A stretch of DNA of 64,000 nt from Irpex lacteus. Lineage: Eukaryota; Basidiomycota; Agaricomycetes; Polyporales; Irpicaceae. Every line of letters begins with the position of its first letter. Positions within the stretch are counted from its first letter, which is position 1. This document shows positions 1 through 12,789 of this stretch, piece after piece. The translations under genes were made by a program, and so were the position numbers. Where the stretch lies: contig MQVO02000007.1 of assembly GCA_001986395.2 (NCBI GenBank), positions 186,001-250,000 of the forward strand, written 5' to 3'. The notes beneath the pieces are model-generated. The model saw nothing but the letters and a program-made list of their open reading frames with translations, searched no databases and was not told the origin of the DNA.

Positions 1-3000
1 GGACGAGATGTAGACTTGAAAAGCTGCAATAAAGTCTAGCAAAAAAGTGAGTAACATGACTAGGGTCTACGCCTGTAGTAAAGAAGTACCTGTCTCCTGC
101 GCTTTGTCCGTATTTCAGAGCATCTTCCAGACGAGGAATATTCGCACGAATGTGGACGCTGTCGTAGCCTGACACAAGAGGACAGAACAGCAGTAGCGAT
201 CGACTTCATGGCACGGAATATTAGGTTGGACAACGTTACACATACACCAGATGACTCACCATTTCTCGTGGCTTGATCCGTATTGATCTGCCAAGCGGAG
301 GGCTAGCTTTCCCAAATCCGCAGAAAACCGGTAAAGCTCTCTTCGTTCGGCAGCAGCTATCTGGATCATTAGAGAAGCAGTACTTGGCTTGTGACGGGGA
401 CGTACCTCCAAGAGCCCAGAAGAAGCCCAACGCAGTTCCAGGACACATGCCTGACCTAGAAGCCTGTAAGACTACTATTGCACCAGAAGCGAATTGCGTG
501 TGTACCTTAGCGCTAGTCGAATCGTCTAGAGTGACGTGGTAAGCGCAACTTTCATTGATACGAAGAGAAGCATACAGTACCGTCAATCCTATAACGTCAG
601 CGAAGCCTTCACCAGTACTCCAGTACGCATTGGTACCTTTCATAATATTTTCAGCGCCATTTGCAGCACAATCGGACACACATTTTACGTACCTGCGTCG
701 TTTAGCAGAGCGATAGCCAAATCTGTACGAGCATCACGAGCACGGGGTATATTCAAGATCTCCTCGAAACCTACGGCCAAAATCTCATTCTTCACTTGCT
801 CAAACATAGCATCCGCTTCCCGACGAGTCGGCGACGGGTTAACGTCCACGCCCAACAGGTGCAGTCCAGTGATAGTGTCGTTGAGAGCTGACGAGTAGTT
901 ACCCTTCATGAAGTGATTGCGTGCACGTATGCGTAAGGTTTGCGCTTTGACATTGCTCTCGGTTGATCTCTGCAGGCATTCATGGATGCACGTATTTGAA
1001 CGCTCGTAATCCCCTTTCCAGGTTGATAGCCTAAAGTTTGGTGTTAGCCCCTTCATGTATATTCTCCCAGCATAGTAAACAGACTCACTCTGCGAGTTTC
1101 AGATAAAGCTCCACCGTGCGCTCCGGCGCGGAGGCCCACGGATTATCGTCAAGAAGAAAGAGCGCATTAGAGTAAGACTGTAGAGCAAGCTCATGAGCAC
1201 CACGTGCACGCGCAGCATCGCCAGCGTCGATCGATAGGTTGATGAGCTCGTCTCGTTTCTGGTGCTCTCGTAGCAATGGAAGACATCTACACTATCAGTC
1301 AGTCTCTTCATCTTACGCATGTACAGAAATTATGCTTGCCTTCGAGCGTGCTCAGCAATACGGTATATGTCAGGATTCTCATGAAGCATCATGAGAATGA
1401 TCTGCAAACAGGCCAAAAGATCAGCATCTTTCCTTTTCACCCCAACGCCACGCCAGTGGACGTACCCTAAACGACATCTTCGAGGTGACACTCTCCGGAA
1501 GACTTGCAGCCTCAGCCTGAGCAGCCTGCCTAAATCGATCATGCGTGAAGCTACACATATCCCTCGCTCGTTGCACGAGCCAGCCTTCCTGAATGGCCAT
1601 CTGCAGACCACGCATCGACCCACGCGACGTACTCGTCATGTTCTCCGCCGAGCGAACCGACTTGGGTATTGTCCAGTCATCCGTGTCTTCATCACTACTG
1701 CTCCCACTCGAGTCTTCCCAATCCATCATCAGTGCGACCTCTGTGACTTTGAATCTACAGCAAGCATCAGCTATATTATCGTTTGGGGTTGTCAGTGTAT
1801 CATGACATACGTAGCCCCAAAGAACGACGCCCACAGCAGATACTTGCGAGCGTCCTCAGGCAGTTCGCGCAACTGAGCAACCATAAACGAAAGATCATTC
1901 GGGTCCGTCTCCGTCTTCTTCTGCGCAAGACTAGTCTCGATAGCCGTCAAATCATACTCCCACCAATTATGCTCCCAGCTATACGCAATCTACGAACCAT
2001 CAGCTCAACATTCCTCCCACCAACACCAAGAAAAACAGTCCAGACATACCATACGTTGCCTCTGGAACGACGACAACAAATTCCGTATCGAGAACGCATT
2101 GCCCAACGACACCGCATGCACCAGCCGGGACAGCTTCTGACAGTCATCCTTCGATCTCCGGAGGGTCCGCGACACCAACGACGAAACCGCATTGAATCCC
2201 AGTGGCTCCAAGTTGATCCATGTTGATGCCCGGCTGGCGAATATCGTGCGGAGCTTCTCCAGGATCTCTCTATGAAATGACAGTATACGTATGAGTGGGG
2301 CCGGTTGGAGCAAGTTAATCGGGAGTAGGTTTAAGCGTACGGTTTGTCAGAACGGACGGTACCAAGGATAAGCTGCCCAACACAAGCGTCAACAATCTGC
2401 TCTCCCATATTCGTATTTGTGGAAGAGGGACTCACAAGTCTGCTCCTCGAGTTCACGAGCGCCCTGATCAAATCTAACGATCTGTGAGAAAGAATGAAAT
2501 TAGGCGTACATCGCGGGGGGATCAAATCGAGGGGACCCTCACGATTCCGAAGCTTCATGCAAATCATCCAGGAACAGCGCAAACAACCTCGTCTCCGATA
2601 AAACCGCAAACACGCTCTCAACCAATGCCTCGAAGCGGGCCCTTAGTTCGTGTGTTTCGAGCTCCTCTCGAGGGGTGTCGAGTTCGATGTCGAATAGCGC
2701 TAGGATGTCTTTCAGTTCTGGTACGCCTTCGTATAAGAGGGGCACGTTGTGTAGTTGCGGGCCAAGCTGTATTCGTAGGGCTGTCACGAAGCGGTGGAGG
2801 TCGGTGTGGAAGACTATCAGTTGACGAAGTACGGAGGACATGCAAGAAAGCTGGCGATACAGGTCAGACTGGGCGCTTTTGGTAGATAGGGGTGGGATTT
2901 ACGTACGAGTGTAGCGAATGGCGCAGGTTCCGAGTCCTGGAACTTAGCTTGGCCCCACAATCCATGCGCTAATGACCCAATCAGCCTAAGTCTCAATGGA

Positions 3001-5464
3001 CCTTCTCAAGTAGGCACTTACATCGCCATTTCGCCTGTTGAGCAAGAATGAGCGTACTCTTTCCGGCGCTACAGAACTCGTGAGTTCGCAAGACCAATTA
3101 AATTCAATACAACAACCTACCCAGGCGGGCCGCACACAATGACGGCATGTGTCCTCGCACGTCTCGAGGACGGTCCCAGCGCTGCCCTGCGCAAGTTATC
3201 GCTCCCGGAAACTACATGGAACAGTCTGAACAGACTGAACAGCGTCAATAAGTATTTATTGCACTCACTTTGACTCGCATTCGTCTCCATACCCGGACTC
3301 GCGCTCATCCCCTCAGTGACCGTAGGCGTCGCCGTCCAACTACTCACACTCTGACTCCCGCCCGCAAACATCCCCACACTCACACTCATACCACCTCCAT
3401 TGACATTAACAGGACCCAACGGGCTCGGCGCACTGACTCCAACACTATTAACACCGGACACGGCAGCACTCCCACTGGGGGACATCATATTCGTATTCTC
3501 GCTCTTCGACGAGCCCGAGTCCGAGTTGTTGTCCTCGCCGGTACCCGTACCCTGAGTACCTGTGCCATGAGAGGTGTTCGAGCTGACGATGAAGGCGGAG
3601 TGGGAGGCGCCGAGGTGTCGGGAGTAGCTGGTTGAGGCGTGGCGGATGACGTTCCGGATAGTTTCGAGTTCTTTCTCGCGGCCAAACTGTTTGTTAGGTG
3701 AGGTGAGGGTGTTTAGAGGGTAGGTGATGAGGCATGGGAACGCTTACCAATGATGACGGAATTGTAAAGTCCTGACGGAAATGTGAGCTGTCAGCGTGTC
3801 TAAGTAATACGATAACATACCGTATATCGATCTTGAGTGCCGATTTCGAAGAAAGGTATGAGCTGATTGAACAGTGAGTAATTCAGGCGGTTGACATCGG
3901 CTGACCGGAGCGAAATTACCTCTGAGGAAGCCTGTTCCACAGCGAGAGAAACTGATGCCAGAAGGCGCGCTTGACATTCCTGCAAGTCAGCCATAAGACC
4001 ATGTGCGCTCTGATATCGCGAATCCGGAGACTTCGCAAGCAGCTACAATCCAACTCCGTGTGAGGATATCAACAGAACACAGAGCACGCAGAAGAGAAGA
4101 ATACCTTGTCTATGACCATGGCTAATACCTGCGGAACATCTCTTCTGACTTCATGCACAGGCATCGGCCTTTTCTGCACGATAGAATGCAGAAGCTCCAA
4201 AGGTCCACCTTCAAACGGCAAGACGCCACGCCCAACGAGGAGCGTCCAGAACATTACTCCCAGCGCATACAGGTCAGTACGGTGGTCCTCGGACGTCGAC
4301 TCCATACCGCCAGTCTGCTCAGGAGCTATCAGGACATGTCGTCAGTTCGCCTGGTTGTCGGACGTTTTACAGGACAGGACCGTCTCTCACCCAGATAGCA
4401 CAGCGCTTCCTTCACCTTGAGTTTCTGCGCTTCTTCCAAAGCATCCGACCGCAGCACGAATGTGGACGGCACGCCGAATTGCTCGAGCGAGACCGCCCTA
4501 TTGCCAAAGTGGACCAAACGAACCAAACCGCTATGCGAATTAAGATGAAAAGCGTTCGCTCGAACTGCAATGCACGGCAAGCGCGCATCGTGGCAGGGCA
4601 TGAATAAGCCTGTGCCATCAGATCAGTTACTCGACGTGACGCTTACCTTCTCTATGTATTAGTCCGTGACTAGTGACCTCTGTGAGCAACGTGGACACAG
4701 AATTATTCAGAGATACACTGACCTGTGTATCATCTGAACGGCCTTGGTGGCCTGTATGGCAAATCTGCGTTGATCAGGTCAGCGCATCATCACGTACCCC
4801 CGTGGAGTCGACGTTTACTCAATGAACGTGGCGAGATCCATGACCTCCATCGGCTCCATTTCTTCGATGTATTCTGGCTCCTCGGTGCCCATCATGTATA
4901 TGTCCCCATGGGAAGTTGTGGTCCGCGCACGCGAGACGTCGGCTAGCAGGAGACTGTTCACTTTCGATGGGGGGAAGTAGCGGCCGAGGAGGTTGAGGCC
5001 TGGATGTATCAAGAGCAACACTACGCAGTCTCCGTTGTTCTTGGGGATGCTGAAGAAGTCAATGATGCGAAGGGTGATACTTGAGCCTTCTGTCGTTGCG
5101 CATAGGCGTTCAAGGCTGAGGAGGCCACGATGGGTTAGCTGTGATAACAGTCAGCAAAATGAGACATACATGTGTGCCTCTCGCTCGATGCACATTGAGG
5201 CATTTGTGTGGGCCGCGGCTATCTTTGCGAGTACATTCGACCCGTCCTTGAGGCTCATGCCCTCGGCGAGCAATGTCATGCTACCGGTATCCTCCCATGG
5301 TACGGCCTACAGCACGATGATAACGTCGGATAAGCAAACATTAAATTGCGCGACAGAATACGTGTATGATCACATACCTTGTCGAAAGTGTAACCCGGAA
5401 CTGAGAGCACGCCCTCCCTGAAGAACAGATTCGGGAGGGCGGGTTGGGCATACTTTCTGCGCAT
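1..5464 (-). CDS. Hybrid histidine kinase, N-terminal part (kinase-like + AAA region), runs off the left edge
   Basis: This is a many-exon gene read right to left from an ATG at 5464. The N-terminus (5464 to about 4070) is a protein-kinase-like fold: a VLAKIAAAHTNAS segment, then a C-lobe with DLYALGVMFWTLL. A P-loop ATPase region follows, with Walker A GPPGAGKST split by an intron near 3075-3120 and a Walker B-like LFLDDLHEAS near 2550. Helical-repeat segments (GDAARARGAHELALQSYSNA near 1200) come next, then a block ending SGYDSVHIRANIPRLE near 120-170. This order matches fungal hybrid histidine kinases with a Ser/Thr-kinase-like N-terminus (S. pombe Mak2/Mak3, Candida Chk1 type), which sense stress and feed the phosphorelay to the HOG MAP-kinase pathway. 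The GAF, HisKA, HATPase and receiver domains expected downstream lie outside the window, so they are inferred. No stop is seen in the assembled exons. The kinase-like domain may be inactive, because I did not find a clear HRD motif. Confidence 0.85.
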
Positions 5465-6543
5465 GGCAGGCGACGAGCGGGAAGGCGCGTTTGTTTGTCG
5501 GGTGTCGTCCGCGCCCGAACGTCGGTGGTGGTGGTGGGCGGGAAAGAGAGTAAGTTGTGTGCGACGACGAGCGGACGACTCGAGGCATTCACCGAACCTG
5601 GAACAAGATGGGGTAGACGCCCGTTACCGCGATGAGAAAATCCAGTGTTTCCGCCATGCAGCACGCGTTGTCACACTGTCTACACAACTACGTCACTTTC
5701 AGGGGTCACGCACAGCCTAGACCGGCCTCCTTATCGACGATACGAGGTCTCCGATTGGCTGCGTGCTACCCAGCGTGAGAAATTAGTGCGTCACAGATTG
5801 ATCGCTGACCGATCACGCAAGTGAAAGCGGCCGTCAGACACGAGATCCTGAGCCCCGAAGGTTGAACGTGTCTACTCTGCCTTGGGGAGACTAAAGCGGC
5901 CCAGCTCAACTCCGAGGCTGCAACCATCTGGCATCGGCGCCCGCTGGTTGTTCGTAGGTACACTCAACTTGGAAGTCATTGCAATTGCTCGAGCGAACGA
6001 ATTGACATAGTTTATGAGCAGGAAATTACTTCGTATACAAATGCATGTGAGCCTGACTCGCTCTTACGGGAAATGAAACTGAACTTACACAAACCCCCGA
6101 GTCCACCTCGGAGACATCGCGGTGAAGGAATTGATACTTCTAACTCAAAGAACAAAGATTCCAATGTCGAGTTGCACTAACCCACGGTGACCGAGGCTTG
6201 GTTCTCACGCAATCACACCCCTGTCGTGGTAAGGCAATGGGTGAACTTGAAGAGCTGTGTAGAGTTCAATTCGCGGATACTTGGTGAGACAGAGGAACCC
6301 CATCGGTCCGAAGAATAGATTGGCTTGAATATTCGCGCAACGTTCTTAAGATCAATCTACCGAAGAACATGAGCGTACCACAGCCGGCAGCGTAATATTC
6401 CGCCAGATAGAACATGACACCGCGCCGAAGTCCATGCACAAGTGCGATAGCCAAGGATAGATTGTAGCAATAGATATACAAACAGCTAGATGATTCTGGG
6501 TATTGGATAGATAACCTTAGAGCACTTGAGACAGCGAGTCAAA
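5465..6543. other. Intergenic, no gene seen
   Basis: About 1.1 kb between the 5' end of the histidine kinase gene and the 3' end of the membrane protein gene. It must hold the histidine kinase promoter. No convincing coding exon was found on either strand. It contains one copy of the 62-bp dispersed repeat at 5832-5893. Confidence 0.6.
5832..5893 (+). repeat. 62-bp dispersed repeat, copy 1
   Basis: The block starts CGTCAGACACGAGATCCTGA and ends GGGAGACTA. It is repeated at 44063-44124 with 59 of 62 positions identical and no gaps. Neither copy lies in a recognised gene, and sequence beyond the block is only weakly alike. It may be a fragment of a short interspersed element or of a conserved non-coding RNA. 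The function is unknown. Confidence 0.8.
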
Positions 6544-7761
6544 TCACTGTTTCTTGATCTTCTTCTGCACATTCGACGAAGCCCTAAGAGAATCCGCAAT
6601 GTCGCCTCCAAGGCGTGCAACAATGAAGCTCGGGACGAGCAACCACAGACTACCAAAACACAAAACCATGAGCTCCCAAACTGCAGAATGCAAGTACTTA
6701 TGTCAACGTACCCGTTAGGGATGATCCAGTAAACAAGCAAAGTCTTAAAATCGTTATGTCCCACCGAGCACCCTCCGCAATAGTACTCCTGCGCCCAGTA
6801 GAGCACGGTCTTGGACAGAGTCATGACGGCACTGGCGAACCCGACGAGGGTAGCAACTGGGTTGCCGGATACGTGTGCGAGGTAGAGGTACTCGATGTTT
6901 AGGAAGTTCTCGAAGACGTTAAGAGCGGCTGTGTGCTGTTTAGCATGCTGTGAGGATAGACGAGCGCTGAGAGTGCTTACATTGAGCGTTGGTGAATCCC
7001 TCTCCATTTTGGTATGCACGCAAACCATAAACCTATATCCGCGTTGAGCTCACTATCCAACATTCGACATGAAGCAAAAGCGGTCTTACATAGTCAATCT
7101 CTTGGTAAAGAGCGTACGGAGACCATATCCAATGTAGGTCACCGCCTACCATAGAGCGAGGTCTTCGCAAGGACAACACAATCAGCTTCACGACCACAAT
7201 AACAACCCATACCACAGTGCACTCACCTGAAGAAACAATACCCAGCATCCCAAAAGATGACAGGGATAGTAGCAGCAAACCTAAGCGCCGATCAGCCTAC
7301 AGCCTTCACACTTTTGAAAGATACGGAACGCACCAGAGAGAGATCCACCAGTACGTCTTAGCAGCCATGTCCGTCGTCGTCGTCGTTGGGGAAGACGGTG
7401 AGAAAGCGGGAGCGTCTCGAGGTGAACTCCCAGAAACCGCGTGATCATGATATTCACGGCCGTGAGAACCTGCTCCCTCGGCCTTCTCGGTCTCACCGTC
7501 CTCTCCCTCCTCATCGTGTCTGTCAATACGTTCATCGTCTAGCTCATCCACAACAGTATCGCTATCACCATCCGACAAGATCCCCCACACCTCCCCACGC
7601 GCCGTCACCCCCTTCCTTACCCACTGACGCGTCCTCGTCCTACTTTCCTGCTGTTGCCGCTGCTGCCAATCGTAATCACCAGTACCATTACCACCTTCAC
7701 TTCGATAGCGCTGCTCGATCAGCTTCGCAGAATAGCTGGACGAGAATAAGGGTCTCTGCAT
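6544..7761 (-). CDS. EXPERA/emopamil-binding-like ER membrane protein
   Basis: Start ATG is at 7761. The first exon (to 7334) codes a hydrophilic low-complexity N-terminus rich in Gln, Glu and Asp. After the first intron the spliced protein reads YWWISLWFAATIPVIFWDAG, then DLHWIWSPYALYQEIDYVYG. Later come LNVFENFLNIEYLYL, GFASAVMTLSKTVLYWAQEY, GHNDFKTLLVYWIIPNGLWL and VPSFIVARLG, which makes at least four membrane segments. The helix order and the final 'W..P(N)GLW..VP' pattern resemble the EXPERA family (EBP sterol isomerase, TMEM97). I could not confirm the catalytic residues, so a sterol-isomerase role is only a possibility. The C-terminus KKIKKQ has Lys at -3 and -5, fitting a KxKxx ER-retrieval signal. 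All exons join in frame to a TGA at 6544-6546. Confidence 0.7.
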
Positions 7762-9393
7762 GGCGACTGCGTTCTTGTTTGAGATGAGATGAGCTCGAGG
7801 TTAGATGGTTAGAGGAGGCAGCATAAGAAGCAAGAGGCCTTTGAACCTTGACCAGTGACCGCGGTTAATGGACGTGGGATCTGCGCGAGAGTACAAAGGG
7901 GCTGCATGAGGCAACAAGCAGGCCAAGGTGAGTTCTGGCTTCATTCTTCATCTTTCAGTTTCGCTTTCGTGGCCGTGGCCGTGGTCGTCGTGCTCTTTTG
8001 TTTGTGGTCGTCGTTGGCCTTTGTATGGCGGCTTCAGTCGCTTGACCGTTATGACACTTGTCTCGTGCTAGCGCTCGACCGAGTTCTCACTTTAGGCCTG
8101 GTGGTGTTTATGGCCTCAACAAGGACTGGTTACGCAGCTTGTACACCGACCACTCGTACGTATGTTACGACTTCTAACAATAATATCTGAGCAAGGTGCG
8201 ACCTCTCGTAGGAATAACCATCGATGATACTTACCCTGGCCTGCTACCGGTACTGCTTCAGCCTTCTCTGCCAGTAGTTACCCACAAACTTCGAAGATGC
8301 AGCAGCAACGCGTAATTTCCCTCCGTCAAGGACGTACACAATATTATGCGTACCTACCCGCTGACTCCGATAATGTCTGATAATGTACTGCAGTCCGAAT
8401 AACGCATCGTAACTTGCATGTGGTTCCCATATATGATCATCACCACATCCTCGCCATTCGCGTTAAAAGTTCCGTCTAGGTGGATCCCGAAGGGATCTAT
8501 ATCCTTTCAAACAGACAAATCATCTCTGATAACTAACATGTAGCGCATGAACACCATAGCTTCTCGTACGTCGACCATCTTCCCTCCAAGTCACATTTTC
8601 ACTCAACCATGCTGTTATCATTCCGTTACCCAGGGCCACCTCAGCTACTCGGTCCTTATCGATCCTTTCCGGCCTCTTTCACTTGTGTACCTTGTTACTT
8701 CGAGACCCTCGGCCGATGCTTATGGCTGCGGTGGCCCAATCAAAAGTCTATATTTACCGTGACTACAGATCAACTACAGGTAGCTATCACGCAAAATAAC
8801 CGACCATATCATGTGTACACCAGCAGTCTACCACTCACCGAGGGACACATATCGATCTAGCCTCTCGTGATTTTGCATTTTCCGAAATACAGGCTCACCG
8901 AGCCGTGTTTCGACTCTCGCAGCCAGTGGCACATCGCACAATTGTCCTCATGACGCGCAGACCACGCATGTTCTTTATGTTGCAACGTGCATCCTCGATC
9001 TTCTCTCATAATTTGCACATCTGCAGGTCTGGTCATCCTACCTCGTCTAGTTTCGCCGCCACACATGGCTCGCACTTCAACGTAGCAACACTCCTCCACT
9101 CCGTCGCCAGGAAATCAGAAACAACGCGCAGCTCGCGGTTCCCGCCCCACCCTTCTCAAGAATATCTGCGCTCGTGACACGCGGAATGATTGTTAGCACC
9201 TGCCCAATATGGGCCGAGTCGTACTAACTTGCGTGGTTCGTCGAGGTTCTTCTTTGTGCGTGATGACGGGATCATTCTTCGTATCTACTGTGTCCGCGCA
9301 CCCGAAGATAGACTTGACCAGAGTGCGTGGTTGACGACATTTCTCATGTTCCTTTGTACACCTTCTGACACTCGCTATAGTGGCAGGTGCGAA
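7762..9393. other. Long intergenic region, no gene supported
   Basis: A 1.6-kb region between two divergent genes, so it should hold both promoters. An open frame at 7855-8190 (plus) has a hydrophobic stretch but no family resemblance and no splice or conservation support, so it is not called. Nothing else was recognised. Confidence 0.5.
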
Positions 9394-9401
9394 TATAAAA
9401 G
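9394..9401 (+). promoter_or_regulatory. TATA box of the GH16 gene
   Basis: TATAAAAG lies 93 bp upstream of the GH16 ATG, a usual distance for a fungal TATA box with a 40-60 nt leader. The position suggests a regulated, strongly expressed promoter, as expected for a secreted hydrolase. Confidence 0.6.
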
Positions 9402-9494
9402 GTGCGCGAGGGTAGTGCACCGAGGAAGCTCCTCCAGCCACTCCCTCAACCCGCTGTGCCACTGCCCATCCTAGCAAGGAGGCTTCACTACAAG

Positions 9495-10756
9495 ATGCAC
9501 TTCACGTCTCTTACCGCTCTTGTCACCTGCTCCCTCCTTCCCACAGCATTTGGTGCGACGTGGCACCTTTCACAGACTTGGGTTGGCACGGACATCCTCA
9601 GCGCATTCGAGCATGAGGCTATCGCGGATCCCACTCACGGACGAGTGTAAGTCCCATGCTATCTCCCTGGGGCAGACAATTTTTGACGTCAATATTCATG
9701 TTTCTAGGAATTACGTCGACCAAGCTACTGCTCTGTCGCAGAACCTGACATACGCGCATGGAGACACATACGTCCTCCGCGCCGATCACACCACCGTGCT
9801 CGATCCCAACGGAGCAGGTCGAAACAGCGTTCGTATCAGGAGCACAGCGACTTTCGATCACCACGTAGCTGTGTAAGTCACAACATCCCTATTTCCTATT
9901 CACCCGCATCCGGACGAACTGAACCTAACATGTTATCTGACTACCTAGCTTTGACGTACAACACATGCCCGAGGGCTGTGGCACCTGGCCCGCTATCTGG
10001 GAGACAAACGAAGCAACCTGGCCAAACGACGGCGAGATCGACCTAGTCGAAGGCGTGAACAACCAAGGCACCAACCTCGTCAGTCTGCACACCTCAGCAG
10101 GCTGCACTGTCCCCGCCTCCCGCGCAGAAACAGGCACTCCGAACAGCTTGGACTGTGTGGCTGCGGACAACGGCAACACTGGATGTAATGTGCAAGCGGC
10201 GGACGCTAAGTCGTTTGGCCCGTCGTTTAATGCTGTTGGGGGAGGATGGTACGCTGTTGAGAGGTCTAGTACTGCTATTAAGGCGTGGTTCTTCCCTAGA
10301 GATGGAGGAAAGCCTAGTGATATCGGCTCGGGGACTATCAACACTGATAACTGGGTAGGCTATCATTCTTCAGACTGCTGTAGGTAAAGAGGCGTTGCTA
10401 ACGAGGACTGTTGACAGGGCACTCCCGTGGCGTTGTTCCCGAACACATCTTGCGATATCGACTCACACTTTGGAGAAAACAACATTATTATCAACTTGAC
10501 TTTCTGTATGTCTCAGTGGCTGTCCAGACTGCTGATACTCATGCTAAATGACGTTGTGCTACTTTTGTAGGTGGTGACTGGGCTGGAAGCGTCTATGGCA
10601 ACTCCGGATGCCCGAGCACCTGCGTTGGTAAGTTGTCGGCTCTTTCTCTCTTGCTGCGGTATATTTACGTATGGCATTCCAGACTACGTCAACAATAACC
10701 CCGGTGCTTTCACGAATGCGTACTTCGAAATTAATTCGATCCGTGTGTACGAGTAA
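9495..10756 (+). CDS. Secreted GH16 endo-beta-1,3(4)-glucanase-like enzyme
   Basis: There are six exons: 9495-9646, 9708-9872, 9949-10354, 10418-10505, 10571-10627 and 10683-10756. All join in frame. The N-terminus MHFTSLTALVTCSLLPTAFG is a signal peptide, cut before ATWHLSQTW. The catalytic core carries WPNDGEIDLVEGVN, the GH16 E-[ILV]-D-x-x-E motif with both the nucleophile and acid/base glutamates. It is preceded by MPEGCGTWPAIW and followed by GGGWYAVER, and the protein ends in FEINSIRVYE, the last strand of the jelly roll. This is the laminarinase-like GH16 group common in basidiomycetes, acting outside the cell on beta-1,3/1,4- or 1,3/1,6-glucan from its own wall, other fungi or plants. 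It converges with a GH5 gene about 380 bp downstream. It looks intact. Confidence 0.93.
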
Positions 10757-11137
10757 ACCTCAAGGTCTGGGCGAAGACAGAAAATTGTTTCGATAGCGGT
10801 GAATCTCATGTGACTAGCAGCAACAGCACGAACTGCGTTTGTGCTAGTATTTATCTGTATTTGTAGCCGTTATAGATGGGAGACTCTGCGAGTGTACCAA
10901 CAATTGTTTGTGTAGTAACGAATCGATGTACATTTACGAAGTAGAAATGTATCGATCTTTCCAGCCAGTTAGATATTCTACGCCATTTAAACATACTAGA
11001 TTGATTGGGGGGTTGTTAAGGGGACACATGAGACTACAATTACATTTCATTCGTAACCCGAGTTAGAACCTACCGTTGTCAAGATGAACATGCATAAAGC
11101 AGTTTGACCGTTTCCAGATTGAATATCTTCGAAGAGA
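10757..11137. other. Convergent 3' spacer
   Basis: AT-rich spacer between the stops of the convergent GH16 and GH5 genes. It should contain both 3' untranslated regions and polyadenylation sites. No coding segment was seen. Confidence 0.6.
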
Positions 11138-12699
11138 TTACAACAACCACTTGCTGAAGTCAAATGCGGCATTCGCTTGTCCAGCAGCTTGAGCGGCCGC
11201 CTGCAAAGTGCTCCAGGATGCATCGCCAATGCCGATCTCATAGTCGTTACCAAACTATGTGAAGATACAGTTAAACATAGTGACCATTTGAGTATTTTCA
11301 GACGCGAACACTTACGTGAGGGTCAGCGTTAGGGATAACCTGCCAATAAAGCCAAGGAAGACCAGCAGCAGTGATCTGGCTCGCCCAGGTCTTGATGTTC
11401 TGGTTACGAGTAGAGGTTGAGAGAACGCTACCAGTGGGACAGTTGTTGTTCTCCGTGGTGAAGTAGCACGCTCCCCTGTATTCCGAGCGTCAGTCACAGC
11501 ATGTTATGAAAGTGCCTACTGGAGTTACATACCATTCCTCCATAATGAGCTTCTTGCCTGCAGCCTGAGCACGCGAGACATAGGTCTGAATGGCCGAGGT
11601 GGCATAATTTCCGGTTCCGTAGGCATGGATGGAGATGACATCGAGGGCGGGGCATGACAACCAGTCGGGCTGAACGGACTCGTCCATCCAAGATTCTCCT
11701 CCGGTGGTCACTAGAATCTAATCCGAAGGTGTCAGTATGATAAGTAACAAGACTAAGTTGTAAATAGACTGACCCCAGTGTTGCCGTTCAACTCGTTCTT
11801 GATCGTAGTCGCCCGATCGCACTGCCTGCTCAGATGTAAGGCGATGTCATGAATCAGCGGGTACTGGCTACTTACCAGTACTGGTGGTCAATGATGTATT
11901 GCTGGCCCTGCAAAGTACTGTCAGAAAGGTGTCATAAATAAAGAGTATATGATGATAATGGCGACCTTTCCGATCATGGCTTCGTTCTCGGCCTCGAAGG
12001 CAAAGATATAGTCGTTCAGTTCCTTCCAAGGCTTTCCCAATGAAGTGTGCACATGGTTTAAGATGTGCTGGAGACGTTTGTCGAATGCCTGCTGTGGATA
12101 GTCTTGCTCATAGAAGTACCCAGTGCCGAATTCCTTGCCATAGACATCACCAGCTTGCAGAGCATTGAAAGAATGCATACTGATCAGGAGCTGGCAAAAA
12201 GTTAGACTCCAGGCTCGCAGGGCACAATGAACCAGGTACTAACCTTGATTCCATGCGCGTGCGCGTCGATCATGAAATCGTCGAGCCTCTCCAAAACGGT
12301 ATCATTGTAGCAAGACTCGTCGCCGTTGCAAATTTGGGTGGGCTCAAGGTCAGGAAATGGATTAATGTTTGTGCCCTGAGGGAACAGATCGCGTCAAAAT
12401 CATCCAGAGTTGAGTAAACGGCTGTCAAAACCTTCTGAGACTGAGACTGTCCGTCCAACCATACACGCAGAACCTTCATGCCGGCGCTCTGTAGCCCACT
12501 GTGGCGTGGAAGATCAGTTACTATACTTGAGCAGAATCAATGGTCATACGTACTTGAGCAACGTTGTGCGCTCGGCTGCAGAGAGCCCCGCAGCATAGTA
12601 CAAGTTCGAACCGGCAAATGATTTAGCAGCATCAGCCAGCATGGGGCTGGCGATGCTGGAGAACGCTGCCAGAAGGCGGAGAGAGTTAGCGAAGCGCAT
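11138..12699 (-). CDS. Secreted GH5 (clan A) glycoside hydrolase, endo-mannanase/glucanase type
   Basis: Start ATG at 12699 opens MRFANSLRLLAAFSSIASPM, a signal peptide. The protein then reads NLYYAAGL..LLNGLQSAGMKVLRVWLDGQ, where the Arg of VLRVW is typical of GH5. Next come HGIKLLISMHSFNALQAGDV, YIFAFEAENEAMIGK with the acid/base Glu, LDVISIHAYGTGN, and KLIMEEWGACYFTTE with the nucleophile Glu. It ends LPWLYWQVIPNADPH and AAFDFSKWLL. Every exon joins at a GT-AG intron, including exon 1 (12554-12699). GH5 enzymes of this layout cleave beta-linked polysaccharides such as mannan or glucan in a (beta/alpha)8 barrel. The exact subfamily and substrate cannot be read here. It sits tail to tail with the GH16 gene, and both products should be secreted. 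Confidence 0.9.
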
Positions 12700-12781
12700 C
12701 AGTGGTCGTGGTTGTTGACGGTCCGTGTGCCACTCGAGAAGAAGAGCTGATACTGCTGTTAATGTCCCAGTATGACAGCTA

Positions 12782-12789
12782 TATTTATA
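12782..12789 (-). promoter_or_regulatory. TATA box of the GH5 gene
   Basis: On the minus strand the sequence reads TATAAATA, about 83 bp upstream of the GH5 start codon. Spacing and sequence fit a fungal TATA box. Confidence 0.55.

Noticed and set aside
7855..8190. 111-codon plus-strand ORF with a hydrophobic stretch
   Set aside because: No family resemblance, no introns or promoter signals, and it lies in a promoter region between divergent genes; it is likely a chance ORF.
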